A stretch of 64,000 nt of DNA from Todiramphus chloris collaris (GCA_025345505.1 JANVCC010010406.1:14556548-14620547); one strand, 5' to 3'; numbered from the stretch's first letter, positions 12,279-25,874 are shown. The notes: a model not told the origin generated them from the letters alone. Translations and numbers: made by a program.

Positions 12279-14923
12279 TGTAACATGCATAGTGTTTTTA
12301 AATATAGCATAATCTGCTACATTATTCTTTAATTTGGAGTAATATTATTATGTATTCACCCGTGAAACTACACTTTTACAGCTTTTGTGATCTTTTTAGT
12401 GTGCATTGTAATTGTGAAGTCTAAAACCAGTAATGTAACTTGGAAAAGTTAGAATTGATGTTTTGTTTAAAGTTTCATATAAGCATTTTGCTTCGTATTT
12501 TGGAATATTAAAAAAGATACATCTGTGAGGGAAAATTACAGCTTTAATAATAATTTGTAATTATTACTTCCAGTGATCTAGGCATAAATATAAAACTGAC
12601 CTTTTTTTTAAGTTCAGGGAATGTAGGATGAGTTAAAATGAATCAGTGCGGTTCTAGCACCAAGTTTCAGCGAACATTTCTTTTTGAGCAAGGACTAGTT
12701 GTCCAAAATAGTATTTAGGAAGTGGAAGTGCATCTTGAGTGTAGAGGGTTGTGTATTTGGTATGTTTGGTATTTTGAAGCAAACTTTTTCTCCCGGTACT
12801 GTTCTTTGTGGGAGGATTTGCTTTTTTTTTTAAGGAACAAACCACTAGCAATTTGCTTGGTGACTAGTTGTTTTGACTTAACAGAAGGTGAAGAGATGTG
12901 GTGTAAAAAAAAAACCAAAACCCCCCAAATGATAATTTATTCTCTTAACTATCAATTCTTAGTAAGACAAGAGTAAGATTTCAGAATTCTCTGCTAAAAG
13001 TTTACATGTATTAAAAAAGGTGTCTGGGTGAATAAATTGGTAAAAAAGACCATGGGCTACTGTTAAGTAGAAGGATAACACCTCTGATTGGAGAAACCCA
13101 TCAATTGCTGCAGGCTGGAAAGGTATCTGGGGCAGTATTCTTTTACTTTCAATGTTTTTTGTCGCTTTTTGCCACTGTCAGAAATAGTATAATGCCTAGA
13201 TTAACAGTTGATTTTTATTTGTGTTTATTTGTTGTTGTCTTCTAACCCTATATGTGTCTCTTTGCCTGGATGGTTGAATCATTCCTCTTATTTTGCTGTA
13301 TTAATTTTTTTTTCCAAATTGGCTGCACAAGTTTTGAACAAAGATTTTATGTGATTTATAAAAATAAAATATGTAAATTAATTTAAGGAATAATTAGTTA
13401 AAATTGTTTCCTGAAATAAATGTTGTATTTTCCAGCTTTACTGCCTTGCTGATGATTATGATTTTTCGATTTGAACAGTGCAGATTTTAGTGCCTGTACT
13501 ATTTACATTTATATTGGTGATTAGTTTTTTCCTTTGGTCATTATAGTTATGTTTGTATTTATAATTTTTAAATTTAAAGTGCCTGTATGTCGTGCAAATG
13601 CATCAAAGACAAAGCTTTATTTTTTTAAGAAAGAGCAAAAACTGCTGTCTGGCATGAACTCCATTTGTAAAGAATCTTTTACTTCTTTGTAAAAGTCCTG
13701 GGTAACTTAAGAGATTTTAAGTGGAGTAGTCACAGCAGTCAGTCAGAAGTGCTTGTTTGACGACAAGATTGAACCTCATATGGAATTTACCAACTTACAG
13801 CAACAGCAATTCCAGTTGCTGCATACGTAGTATTCTTGACAGTAAAAAAAAAAAAAAAAGAAAACTGAGTACCACCTGCCCCACTATTGAATGTCACTAT
13901 GTTTCTGTCTTAATCATCTGCATCAGGACTACTGTCTGCCATAAATTCATTCCCCAGATTTGAGTAAGACTGCCAGAACTGTACAGAGGTCTGTGATAGG
14001 GAGTACACAGTGAGTCACATTTAAGAGCATGTTTAGGAGCTGTCTTCCCAATAAAGAAAATTGCCTGCACTGAGTTTGTAGTATTCTGATTATATTCCTT
14101 GTTTTTCTGACTGCTTGAGCACCAGCATGCTGATGCTCTCATGTCTTCCCTGGAGGTGCTAGTAATTGCTGTTATAATGAAGTCTAATCTCTTCCTCTTC
14201 AGTTTTGTTGCTTTGATCTTGGTTATACTGACTCTTACATGCTGTATGACCTGAAATAGAATTGCACTTGGTGGATGAAACTGAAAGAAAACAGAACTTC
14301 AGGAATGTCTCTCTCTGAACAGCTTTTAATATACAAATTTTGTAGGCAGTAATGTACAGAAACAGCTGAAATATCATTAAATGAATAGGTTTCTTCTGTG
14401 GTGTATTTCTTTTGCAGTACATAACTATGGTTGGAAATACCTCTGAAATGATATAATAGTTTTAGTTTAATACTTTTCCAGAAAAATGATAAATTTACAC
14501 ATGTAAATTAAATGTTTAAATAATTCTTGATAATGTACAGTATTACTTTGTAAGTAATTAGAAAGCATAGATAGGCCCAGTGAAACTTAGTGGCTTCCAG
14601 ATACCAATTCATCAAAGATTTTTGTCTGCAGCTATTATTTCTATTGTGTATTGTGTTTCAATACATGTTAGATTTGATGTATTGTTAATCGGAGATAAAC
14701 TTCTATATGTTCTCTGCTCTGAACATCTCAGAAGCTAATGTAAACTTTATGAAGGTCAAGAGAAATTTTCTTCAGGTAATTTCAACTGTCTTTTAAAATG
14801 CTTTTAAATTTGTATTAATATACAGTCTTTTGAAGAACTAGATCAGATGTGTATCTTTTGACTGAAACATAAAAAAAATTGTGTTAGAGATTTATTAATA
14901 CATTTATTATGTATCTTTTTTAG

Positions 14924-15117
14924 GGTATTGAGGAATGGAATATTGCCCATCTTAATACAATATTGGATGTTGTTGGAGAAGACTGTGGAATTTCTATTGA
15001 GGGTGTAAATACACCGTATCTGTATTTTGGCATGTGGAAAACAACATTTGCATGGCACACTGAAGACATGGATCTCTACAGTATTAATTATCTTCATTTT
15101 GGGGAGCCAAAGTCATG
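14924..15117 (+). CDS. KDM4C: KDM4C coding exon: JmjC catalytic core with first two iron ligands (about residues 146-210)
   Basis: The exon encodes the heart of the JmjC domain: [20 protein letters not shown], then [18 protein letters not shown], then [20 protein letters not shown] and PKSW. The iron-binding HxE pair is the histidine at 15056-15058 and the glutamate at 15062-15064 (H190 and E192 in human KDM4C). The 2-oxoglutarate-binding residues are asparagine 15086-15088 (N200) and lysine 15110-15112 (K208). All are intact. The acceptor is TTTTTTAG, ending at 14923. The exon ends two bases into the tryptophan codon (TG|G). The correct junction to the next exon needs a GC donor at 15118, since the first GT downstream would shift the frame. 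Confidence 0.96.
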
Positions 15118-15123
15118 GCAAGT
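15118..15123 (+). promoter_or_regulatory. KDM4C: GC-type 5' splice site (gcaagt)
   Basis: The exon ends TCATG and the intron starts GCAAGT. Splicing here to the acceptor at 25158 rebuilds TCA TGG TAT GCT, giving S-W-Y-A, the residues conserved in all KDM4 proteins. The only nearby GT (15122) would add four bases and break the frame. GCAAGT is the usual consensus of the minor GC-AG intron class spliced by the U2 machinery, which often pairs with a strong match at the other donor positions, as here. Confidence 0.88.
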
Positions 15124-17910
15124 TTTAATTTTTATGAAAGATTTTATTTGTCTGTTTGTTTCACCTCACTAAACTAAGCTCTAAAGATGGGGTAATATTG
15201 CTTCACAGCTATAAGCTTTTCTGAAAAGCATAGATAGTAATTCTTGTTTTTTTTCAAGATGAGAATGCTATGAACTGTGAGATTTGGGATGTACAGAATA
15301 TCACAGTAATGCGTTCTTTTAAAGGAGAAGACTACTAAGTACATAAGGCTCATTTGAGTTCAACAGAAAAAGATTCAGTTTTAGTTTAATCAGTTAGGAA
15401 CCCCAAGACTATTGAAGGCAACTTCTGTAAGGCCTTTTTGAAATCAGTTTCTTTGGGACTGCCTAACATGTTTTGTATTAAACATGCATTTAATTGCTTT
15501 TTTTGAATCGGAGTCATATTATCTTTACTGTTAACTTACCAAGTCTGGTATGAGATAGGAAGTACCTTTAACACTGAATCCTAAATATGGACCTTCTGTT
15601 ATCCTTTCTCCATAATCTTAGAATTTTGATTGAACAGCCTGAACAGAGAAGGAAGTAGGTTTAATGTTATACATGCAGATTGTAGTATATGTGTATCTTA
15701 AAGTATGCGAGAAAAATGTTTTCATTTTCAGTATTTCATTTTGTTTTCAATATACCTGCGAAGAAAACAAAATCATTAGGAAGTTAGATAAAAGATACAT
15801 TATGCTAGGATTAGTTCTGTCAGTTTCTGGTCATCCAAACTTAGATGGAAAATTTTGTAACTAGTACATAAAACACTGTTTACAGTTATTTTTATACCAA
15901 TAAAAAAGACAAAGAAAAGAAACGCAAAATTTCCCATCTCAAACCATCAAGTATATTAAATTCCTAAATTAAGGTAATGAGATTTAAATGGTTTTTATAT
16001 TTAAAAAAATATTTTCCATGTTTATATATAATAAATATTAACCATCTAAATAGTTAGGATGTCAAATTAGTGTCGCTTATAGAAAGTGTCATGGGATTCT
16101 GAGTCCAGTATCTGGAGCTGGATAGAGAGCATCATTTTGGTATAATATGGGCGTTGCAAATTGCTTATTATCAACTGTGAAACCGATGAGTTTGTGGAAA
16201 AAATTGCTGTTGTAAGTTTAGTTGTAACAATATTTTATGGATTTGCAGCTTTGGAATTTTTCAAACACTAATTGGCAGGAAAAATCATCAGCTGTTGTTC
16301 CCCGTCAGTATATAGCATGGGATTCAGATAAGGAGTTTGATTTTTAGCATTGCACTGAATTAGGTTGCAACTGATGGTGTTATTCATTGTCTGTGCTTGT
16401 ACCTGGTTTAGGAAGAATGGAACTCATTGTTTCACATTCCATTTCTTGTCACTGAGATTAGAATAATTGGGTGAATACAAGAGGCTCCTTGTCTGATCAC
16501 CATCTTGCTTGGCTGGATACTTTTTGCACAGTAAACTAATAATTCTTTGTTTTATTGTTCATAGTTTGAATAATACTGTTGTAAAACTTGCCCTGCTCGT
16601 AAAACACACCACATAACTGAGCACCTGACATTTTAATTCTTGAGAGAATTAACTGTATGGATTAGCATAAGAGGATTCTTGTGAAAAACATAAGAAGTCT
16701 ATAGACAAAACGAGGGTGGAGGTTTTTTTGCAGTCATTAAGGGCAATTATTTGGGCAAACAAACATTTTACGAGCTGATTGCTAGTTGTGTATAGCTGTC
16801 GACTTAAAAATTCATAAGAGATTTCTGTAAGAGTCATATGTTTTGATATATCATCTGGGGTTGTAATGTGTGCTATAAAGGGATTATAGAGGAGATGAAG
16901 CCAAACTCTTCTCAGTGTTTCACTGACGTAACAAAGGAAAGGTAGCAATAATCACAGCTCTCAACAAGGGACATTTCAGGTATGGGACTACATGATATTC
17001 ACATCTGTTCCAGCCTAAACTTTTCTATCGTTCTGTGATACTGAATTTTCAAGGAGATGGTGCTCAAAAGTTACTTTGCTAATTTGACTTTAAAACCAAT
17101 TCTGAATTGTCTTTTCTGCAGAATTCTGAACCTGTGGGTAAAGTTGCTTGTGATTTATTTGCAAACATTTGGTTTAGCCCAGTGCTTTTGTTCTGGATTC
17201 TGAGAAACATAAAGCCTTTGGAAGTACGAGATTAGAAAAAAAGAGGACCTTCTCTCCCCCCATTCACCAAATAGATACAGCAACTAAGAAAGCAGTAGTC
17301 TGATAAATAACTTTCAACTCTCAACTTTCATGGTCAAGAAGAATCTACGTTTTTCTCTTTGACCAGGAGCTCTTGGGTTGTTACTTTTACGTAAGGTTTT
17401 TCACTACTGCAGCTCATAGCAATCATTTAGGTATTGGGATAAAGGTACCAATTAATTTTGTATAAGTGCAATATATATAACTTAGTATTTCAGTTTTGCA
17501 GTTTCAGTAAAACTACAGTACTAATGATTCCGTAGTACAAAACGTAACTTCGCTTAGTTCTTTTTATCTAGAACAATGTTATTCATGTGGCACAGATTCA
17601 AGTAATTATTTCCTGAGGTGTAGACAGAAGGATCACTATAAAATCTAAGAAGTCTGAATAAATTTTTATACTTGATTATTCTAGTAAAGCTAGTAAAGCT
17701 GTGTAATAACTGTAGATTTTTATGTTCTTTAATACATTTTACTGTGCAAGCTTGATGAATTTGAGTTTACATTCATTCTCAGCTTTAAATTTATTTTAAT
17801 TTTATTAAGATTTTAAGTTTATTAAATTTATTAATAACTTCAAATGCTTTGCAGGTCAAATAAAGTATCTGTTTAAGTCTAACTTCATGAGCTGCTTTAC
17901 CTTATCTGTG

Positions 17911-17944
17911 TTGTGGACAAATCAAAAATTGTGGACAAATCAAA
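17911..17944. repeat. Tandem duplication, 18-bp period
   Basis: TTGTGGACAAATCAAA occurs at 17911-17926 and 17929-17944, two copies in direct tandem. It is a small local duplication with no recognised role. Confidence 0.85.
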
Positions 17945-19859
17945 CATTTTTTGTTTTCATCATGGACATTAGATGAATGCAAGGCAGGTTAGCTGTGAAA
18001 GTCAGAATATGAATGACAGTTCATGAAATTTTGTGCTGACTCATAGGAAATCTGTTTTACTAGCTAACCTGATACACTTTTAAATGACAAATACATGCTT
18101 TATTTTTTACTTTTGGGAACTAGGGACTTGTCATCACATAGTCATCACTCTGCTGCATTCTTATACAGCCTGCATTTTTCCACCTTCTAAGTGATGTTAA
18201 GGATGTTGAAAAATAGAAAAAAAAATCTTAGATCTTTATATTCGAGTATCTATTATTATCATTTGTCTCCACTGCTTTTTCTGCTGTGAAAGTTTAATTT
18301 AATTTCTGTGGGAACATAACAGACTAAACTAAAAGCATACGTGTCGTTTCAGTGAAATATCCTTGATTCTTATACAATGACAGCTGTGTATTTCACAGAG
18401 TGTGTTGAAGGTATTTAGGATTTTTGGCATTCTTTGCAGCCAATAGAGACAAACTGTCCTTTTTCTCACAGTTTTGCTGAGTGAGGAGTTTAACCTCCAT
18501 CTTGAGTGTGTCCTTAAATGAGGATTTTCACATTAGAACAAACTTCGAGATAGAAACATTTTCTAGTATTAGAATGGATGCTGATGGTTGACGAACACTT
18601 AATTGTAATAGTTCATATAGATCTTGGTGAAAACTGTTGAAACTCTGAAGCAATGCTGTTTAAAACTGCATTAGTAAGAATGTTGGATGAGGTTTTCTGA
18701 TTTTTTTTTTAATCACTATTTAAAATAATTATAAACTACCTAATGATAAGCAGATAATAGTCATGGCCAACATACAGTTATGTTTCTCTATTAAATTAAA
18801 GGCAGAATAAAGAGAATCTTAAGTACACATCAAGTCTATGCAGCAGATTAAAGAGGAATGAAAGGCATACTTGATACAGAGGAAAAATAGGATCACTGCA
18901 TTTCTTTTTAGTTACACTAGCAGATTATGTAGAATACTTTTAAAAATGACCTGTAAAATTTTGTTTCAGAAAGCACAGCTTTAATAATGTTATGCTGCAC
19001 TTAATTTTTATAAATAAATATCCTTATATCAATATCTCAAAGCCAAGTCAGTATAGGTTTTTAACTTGAAGTTACAAAGAGTTAGAGAAGCTTCAGTGCT
19101 AAATTCTTGAAGTTTGGGTTAAATTAATATAGTCCATTAAAAAAGTAGCAATGATTTTTAATAAATTATTGTTATTCAACATTCTAATAATGTGAAAACA
19201 TTTTAATCACCTACAATTCCATTTGTATGTAATTTTCCTAATTAAACTCATGGAGGTGGGTTGTACTGAAGATTGCATTTTTGGCTTAAAATAAAAGGAG
19301 GGGAAGTATTTTTTAAGGTATGTTGCTATATAGATGCAGCAGTGTGAAACATCCAAACTTTCCTAATAAAACTGAACTTGAGTAAATATTATTATTATTA
19401 TTTTATTTCTTCCTTTTTTTTCCCCCTGTACTGATTTCTTTTTATTTGCCATATGAGGTAAAACTTGTATTTTATTGTAATGGACTAGCAGTTGATGAAA
19501 AAATAAATTCATTCTTGTAGAACAGTAACTGTAAAGGTAACAGTAACTCAAAGGATGTTTAAGTTTTGCTTATGAGTATAAAATAGGTGATATAGTATCC
19601 AAAAGGTGTTATTAAGTTAAGCAGGTCTTGAATTGCTGTTTTCAGCCAAGTTACCATAACATTGTTTTATTGTTTCATGAAGTGTCAGGTATCCTAAGTG
19701 TCACAAACCATGTTTTCTGAGCTAAAGGTGTTACTAGACTACTGTTGTTGCCTCTGCTGGAGATTTGAAGAATATAGGTAGAACAAGGAGCTTACATTGC
19801 AACTTGGTCATGAATAAACAGTGAAGTAAGAAGATGGAGAACCACGTGACAGCAAACAT

Positions 19860-22298
19860 ACAAGGGTTAATGTGCAGAAGCCACAGGAACACCTGAGAAT
19901 GGCCATGTAGGGGTTAGGACTTCTCCCCCTAATAAGGTGGCAGGATCTGTAACCTATCTGAAGTGCATCTAGACCAATGCTCTCAGCATAGGCAACAAAC
20001 AGGAAGAGCTGGAAGCCATTATGCAGCAATAAAACTGTGACATAGTTGCTGTTACAGAGACACGATAGGATGACTCAGGTAATGGGTGCTGCACTGGATG
20101 GCTATGAACTTGTCAGAAAGGAGGGGCAAGGAAGGAGAGGTGGTGGGGTAGCCCTCTATCTTTGGGAGGGTCTTGACTGTCTCAGGATTAATGATGGTGA
20201 TGATAGGGTTGAGTGTTTACGAGTAAGAATTGTGGGGAAGGGCAACAAGGCTAATATTATGGTAGTAGTCTGTTTTAGACCACCCAACCACAATAAAGAG
20301 GAACATGAAATGTTCTAGAAACATCTGGGCAAAAAAATCTCACAATCACCAGCCCTTATTCTTATGAGGGACTTCAATTTACCAGATGTCTATTGGAAAT
20401 AAAATACATCAGAGAGAAAACAATCCAAGAGGTTCCTGGAGTGTGTGGAAGATCTCTTCCTGACACAGCTGGTGAGCCAGCAATCTAGGAAAGATGCCGT
20501 ACTGGACTTGGTGTTTGTAGACAGAGAAGGAGTTGTGGGTAATGTGATGGTTGGAGGCTGTCTTGGGTGTAGCAGACATGAAATGATTGAATTTATGATT
20601 CTCAGAAGAGTAAGGAGTGGGGTTAGAGATTTCTCAGGACAAACTTTGACCTGGTTGACAGAATTCCTTATGAGGCCCCTGAAGGGCAGAGGAGTCCAGG
20701 AAGTCTGGACACTTTTCAAGAAGATCTTTTAAGGCTCAGGAATAGGCTGTCGCTGTGTGCAAAAGAGGCGAACCAGCAGTGGAGAAACAAGCCTGGCTGA
20801 ACAGGGAGTTTATGATGAAACTCAGGGAAAAAAAAAAGAGTTTGTGACTTTTGGAAGGGACACATAACTCTTGAAGACTTCAAGAAGGTTGTGATGTTAT
20901 GCAGGGAGAAAATCAGAAGGGCTTAACTAGAACTTAAATTGGCCACTGCTATAAAAGAAAATAGAAAATATTTCTATAGATACATTAGCAACAAGAGGAG
21001 GACTAAGGAGAATATTGGTCCTTTATTGGATGCAGGAGAAACTGTAGGGACTAAGGATGAGGAAAAGACTGAGGTACTGAATGCTTCCTTTGCCTCCATC
21101 TTTAGTAAGTAAGAGCAGGTGTTCTCCAGGTACCCAGTGCTCTGAGCTGGAAGAAGGGATGGGGAGGAGAATGAAGCCCTTATAATCCTAGGGGAAGTGG
21201 TGTGTGACCTGCTGCTCCACCTAAGATATGCACAAGTCTGTGCGGCCATATGGAATCCACCCAAGTGTGCTGCAGGAGCTGATGACAGTGCTCACCAAGA
21301 CACTTTGCATCATTTATCAGCAGTCCTGCCTGACTGGGATGATTCTAGGTGACTGGAGGTTAGCAAATGTGACACCCATCTAAAAGAAGGGCTGAAAAGA
21401 GGATCTGGGGAACTACAGGACTGTCAATCTGACTTTGATACTGATGAAGGTTATGGAGCAGATCATCCTGAGTGCCATCGTAAGACACATACAGAACAGG
21501 TTCAGGCCCAGGTCAGTATGATTTTATGAAAGGCAGGTCTTGCTTGACTAGCTCGATCTCCTTATATATATATGTATACACACACAAGGCCACTCACTAG
21601 GTGGATGAGGGAAAGGCTGTGGATGTTGTTTACCTGGACTTCAGTAAAGCCTTTATCGCCATTTCCCACAGCATTCTTCTGGAGAAACTGGCTGCTTACA
21701 GCTTAGACGGGTGTACCTTTCTCTGGGTGAAAAACTAGCTGGATGGCCGAGCCCAGAGGGTTGTGGTGAAGGATTTGAGTTAAATCCATTTGGTGGTCAG
21801 TCACAAGAGGTGTCTCACAGGGCTTAGTACTGGGGCCTGTTCTGTTTAATATCTTCATCAATGATCTGTATGAGGTGATTGAGGGCACCCTCAGTAAGTT
21901 TGCTGATGATACAAAGCTGGGTGGGAGCATAGATCTGTATGAGGGTAGGGAGGCTCTACAGAGGGATCTGGACAGGCTGGATCAGAGGGCTCAGGCTGGT
22001 GGCCTGATGTTCAACAAGGTCAAGTCCTGAGTCCTGCAGTTGGGTTACAATCACCCCAGGCAGCGCTACAGGCTTGGGGAAGAGTGGCTGGAAAGCTGCT
22101 GGGTGGAAAAGGACCTGAGGAAGTTGACTGACAGCCAGCTGAACATGAGCCAGCAGCATGCCCAGGTGTCCAAGAAGGCCAACAGCATTGTGGCTTATAT
22201 CTGAAACAGTGTGGCCAACAGGACTAGGGAAGTGATTGTTAATGGTTGGACTCAATGATCTTAAAGGTCTTTTCCAACTGACACAATTCTATGATTCT
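19860..22298 (+). mobile_element. CR1 LINE, long copy with endonuclease and reverse transcriptase remnants
   Basis: The copy begins just before the CR1 ORF2 start: an LKCI-stop-TNA-like segment near 19960, then NKQEELEAIMQQ-like. The endonuclease region (about 20040-20720) keeps GYELVRKEGQGRRGGGVALY and LGCSRHEMIEFMILRR. The reverse transcriptase region (about 20960-22240) keeps traces of the FINDL and ADDTKLGG motifs, but in changing frames with stops. At about 22239 the frame stops in the REVIV segment and jumps to the 3' tail (GGTTGGACTCAATGATCTTA). Against the minus-strand copy in this window, about 500 bp is missing. It ends with ATTCTATGATTCTGT. It cannot mobilise. Confidence 0.88.
21560..21588. 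repeat. TA/CA microsatellite inside CR1
   Basis: A short TATATATATATGTATACACA run interrupts the reverse transcriptase region of the CR1. It replaces or expands codons between the QVLLD-like and GHSLGG-like segments, so it probably grew after insertion. Confidence 0.7.
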
Positions 22299-24959
22299 GT
22301 TATTGCTGAAGGCTGAGATTCTGTTTTTAAAATAAAGAGCGAAGCAGAGAAGATGGTAAATTATTTAAAGTACACTGAGAAGTTGTATAGAAGAATTAAT
22401 CTTGAAAACATATTTAAATGTTTCAGAAACACAAGTTAATGGCTTAGATTTAGTATTTATTGCTCATTTGTAGTTTGTTGCCAGTATCCTTGATTTGCTG
22501 AATTCATATATTTTTAAGAAGATCTCTTTGAACAATGCTCAATAAAGGTATGTATCTTATTTTTTTTTTTTCTGTCTATGTAGTATGATTCTAGCAATAA
22601 GCAGTGACTTTTCAACTTTTATCTGTTTCTTCATAAGTTTTTCTGAGTATGTCTTCCTGAACTAATAAAATGAAAATGTATTCAGCATCAACATTTCCCT
22701 TTTTATCTGTTCTTCTGGCTTTGTCTGTTTCTTTGCTTGTTATCCAAGTACCATTCTCTTTGCATCCTAGAGATTTAGCACTTAATGTCCATTATATTGA
22801 CTTCTAAAGAGGGATGGATTTGGCCGTAAGATATGAGGAATCACACAAACATTAGTGGCTGTTTGGTAATATACCTAAAAGGAAGCTGGACACAAAATAG
22901 TAAAAAATAGTTTTCTAAAAGCTTGCAACACTTCTGAAGTTCTCATATGAGCTAACTATGGAGACTAAAAGATAATACTTTTTTCTCTGACTTCATGATC
23001 TGAGTTTGTGAAATTTTTGGCTAATGTTTTGTACAGTACACCAAGGATACAGTAAGATTCATGTCACTTTGACTGATAGCAAAGGCAAGTACCCATGTGT
23101 TAAAAAAAACCCAAAAAAACCCACACTCAATTTTCCAATAAATTGTGTTAGGAATCAACCCTGAAGGGCCTGGAGAGTGACTTTGGGGCTGCTAATGTCT
23201 GATACTATAGAGATGGGTCTGTTTTCCTTGGTCCTTTCCTTAGCTGTGAGGAAAGACAAATGGTAACAGTGGGAAGAAATAGAGGATTGAGTAGATGTTA
23301 CAAAAGACCCCAAATGAAAGCAATGATGAAAAGCACCAACTTAATATTGAGTGAATTACTGAGTGGTAATTTTAGGTTAACTTAAACAAATAGTTACACG
23401 TCCTGTCTGATCTTTCCAAGAGACATAGTTTTCCATTTCCAGTTTTGTAATACTAAGAAGGACTTAGTTGTTTATTATAGAAATGGAAGCGTGAGGCTGC
23501 ATATCGCCACAAATATTTGGTAACATACTTTTTGGTAAGAGTAACTTTTTAGGAAGAATACCCATCCAATTAGAGAATGGTAAGTTAAGTCCCTATTTTG
23601 TTGGTTTTTTGTGGGTTTTTTTTAACACATAAAACACTATCTGTTCATGTTTTACTTTATGGAGTTGTGTATTTAATGAGATACAGTGCAGTATATGATG
23701 CTATACATAACACTTGTCTCTGCTGGGGTGTGAAAGATGCTTACTTTACTATGTATGCACTGATGCATTTGTAATACGGAGCGAAGAACAGGCACAAGCA
23801 CTTTGAAAGTGCAAATGTAGAGAAACAAAATTAGTTTTTGCAAGACACTGAAATTCTGGTTGAAATTGTAAATACTGAGCCAAGTCAAGCTGGGAGTCTG
23901 TTCTTGTTTATTACCCTTTGAAGTGGGTTGTCAGTAGGCATGGGTTTTGATATAGTTCAGTTTAGAGCCTCTGATAGTGGAACGGTCTTCCTTCTGTGCA
24001 GCAGTTTCAGTTGTAATAAACCACAACTCTGTGCGTGCAAAAGAGAGCTTGAGGTAGGGGGATGTTTATTTCTTGTGCAAAATGAGAGAGCCAGGGTCCT
24101 TCACTTGTTTTTCTGAGTGAATTGTCAGAGGAGATGAATGAAACCTCTGTTTATAATGTAGTAAAAGAAAAAAGCGGTGTATTTACTTAGTTTGAAAATG
24201 TGGATTTGGACTATGTTGTATAGCTGAGTATGCATTTTCTCCTTTTCTGAACCATATGTTTTATAGAGAAGAACCTATCTAATGCTAATACAACATTAAA
24301 CTGAAATGAGAGCCTATTATATCACCTATTGAAGCAGTGCAAATCAATAATAAAGCCTAATTAATACACAGAGTATATCTATGAAGTGCAGTAAATATGT
24401 GAATAGCAAAGTATTCAGAAAAACGGAATGCATTATAGCTTTTCATTAATTTTTTTTGGCTGTAATAAACATTAAAAGTAACATGAGGTTAATTTCAGTC
24501 CTTTTATATTTTTACTGACCATATGCAGATAGCATATGGAATCTTATAAAATATATTTTATTGTGAGAATAGAGTAATTCCAAGATATGTAGAATTCTTT
24601 AAAGGAAGTGTATTTCATAAATAATTTTTTAAAACTCTAATTATAATGATTTTACAAAGACAAGTAACCCTTTTATTCCACGACTATATACATTTCCTGT
24701 AGACTGTGTTGTCTATAGGAAAAAAATAGAGATGTTTAATGCTCATATTTTTCTGTTGAACTCTTGTGTCTTGTGAAACACAGTAAAATTCAAAGAAATT
24801 AAACTGGTGTGAATTATATGTATTTTATATCTTTTTGTTTCATTTGGAAAATGAAAATATGGTGTTTTTTTTTTTAACTGGAGAGGTGTAATCATATCAA
24901 ATATTGTCAAGATGCTTTATTTTAAATAGTGAATATGACATTACTATTTAGAAGTAATT

Positions 24960-24995
24960 CCCCCCCCCCCCCCAAAAAACACCCAAAAAAACCAC
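24960..24995. repeat. C14 homopolymer with A/C-rich tail
   Basis: A run of 14 C at 24960-24973 is followed by AAAAAACACCCAAAAAAACC. It is one of several A/C tracts in the window. Long C runs are prone to length errors in sequencing. Confidence 0.8.
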
Positions 24996-25158
24996 CTCTG
25001 TACTTTTTACTCAGAAATTGGTATATTTTTCCTGTATAATTTTTCAGTCTTTAATATTTTTGGCTTCTATTTTTGTAGATATTTATCGTATGTGAATCAT
25101 GGCTTTTGTAGTAATTATGACTTCAAGTATTTCATTCTTTTCTTTATGTGTATTTTAG

Positions 25159-25208
25159 GTATGCTGTTCCTCCAGAACATGGGAAACGGCTTGAAAGACT
25201 GGCTCAAG
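25159..25208 (+). CDS. KDM4C: KDM4C coding exon: short JmjC exon (about residues 210-227)
   Basis: This 50-nt exon completes the split tryptophan codon and reads YAVPPEHGKRLERLAQ, then gives one base of a glycine codon. The glutamine in LAQG matches KDM4C (KDM4A has LAKG, KDM4B has LAIG). The acceptor is TATTTTAG, ending at 25158, and the donor is GTAATA at 25209. The phase (2 in, 1 out) fits both neighbours. The segment belongs to the JmjC fold, just after the lysine that binds 2-oxoglutarate. Confidence 0.94.
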
Positions 25209-25874
25209 GTAATATTTTCAGTATTTTCACATGTAAGATGTTTGAAGGACAAACCTCCACCAAGTGAAAAACTTTGTCCTTGACTCATATGCTGTGTTTT
25301 ATTAATTAATGTTGTGTGAGTTTTATCTGTCTATGGTATGGTTGCAAACAAGTAACACTTTCTAGTTCTTGGGGAATTCTTAAGAAACAATGTAATTTTT
25401 TTTTTTTTTTTAATCTTATAACTTTATTTTGTATTGGCATTTTTATCTTGGTAAAGCTGATGAAAATGAAGCTTAGTATTTTGTTGTTCATTAGATTTTT
25501 CATTGCTATGTCCTTGTCTCCTCCATGACCTTGCCATTTCTTGTCATAGCTTCTTTTCATCCCTAACTATTGAATCTTAACTTAGCTAAATTTGATTAAA
25601 AAAAAAAGAAATGTTGAAGACAGCCAAATCTTCAGAAGCTTCATGAAAGTGAGTCGCTGGGTAGAGGATGGAAACCTGATTAGTACCTCAGGGAATGGGG
25701 AAGCAGACAAAATGTACTAATACTAAATCTTATTTAGTAGCAGCTTGCTGTCCAGAGACTAGGCAGGTAAGTCCGCTTTAGCCAAGGCATGTACTGGCTT
25801 TTGCCCTCAAGAGATGTGAAGAACATCTATGAGAAAGATCTCAGTCTTACAAAAATATCCTTTGCTCTAAGGGC

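Larger units (their letters stand above)
4248..14923 (+). other. KDM4C: KDM4C intron (10,676 bp)
   Basis: Canonical GT-AG intron. It contains a short minus-strand CR1 tail (8034-8107), a cluster of two CR1 pieces with an LTR fragment between them (8640-11190), a perfect short hairpin (12243-12278) and several poly-A/C low-complexity tracts (for example near 6841 and 12907). The stretches 4248-8030 and 11190-14923 are otherwise AT-rich unique sequence with no gene that I can recognise. Confidence 0.85.
15118..25158 (+). other. KDM4C: KDM4C intron (10,041 bp, GC-AG)
   Basis: This intron has a GC donor and a TATTTTAG acceptor. It contains one long decayed CR1 (19860-22298), a short tandem duplication (17911-17944), an ATT-type microsatellite near 19387-19404 and a 14-base C run with A/C-rich tail (24960-24995). 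The stretches 15118-19860 and 22298-25158 are otherwise AT-rich with no gene seen. Confidence 0.85.
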
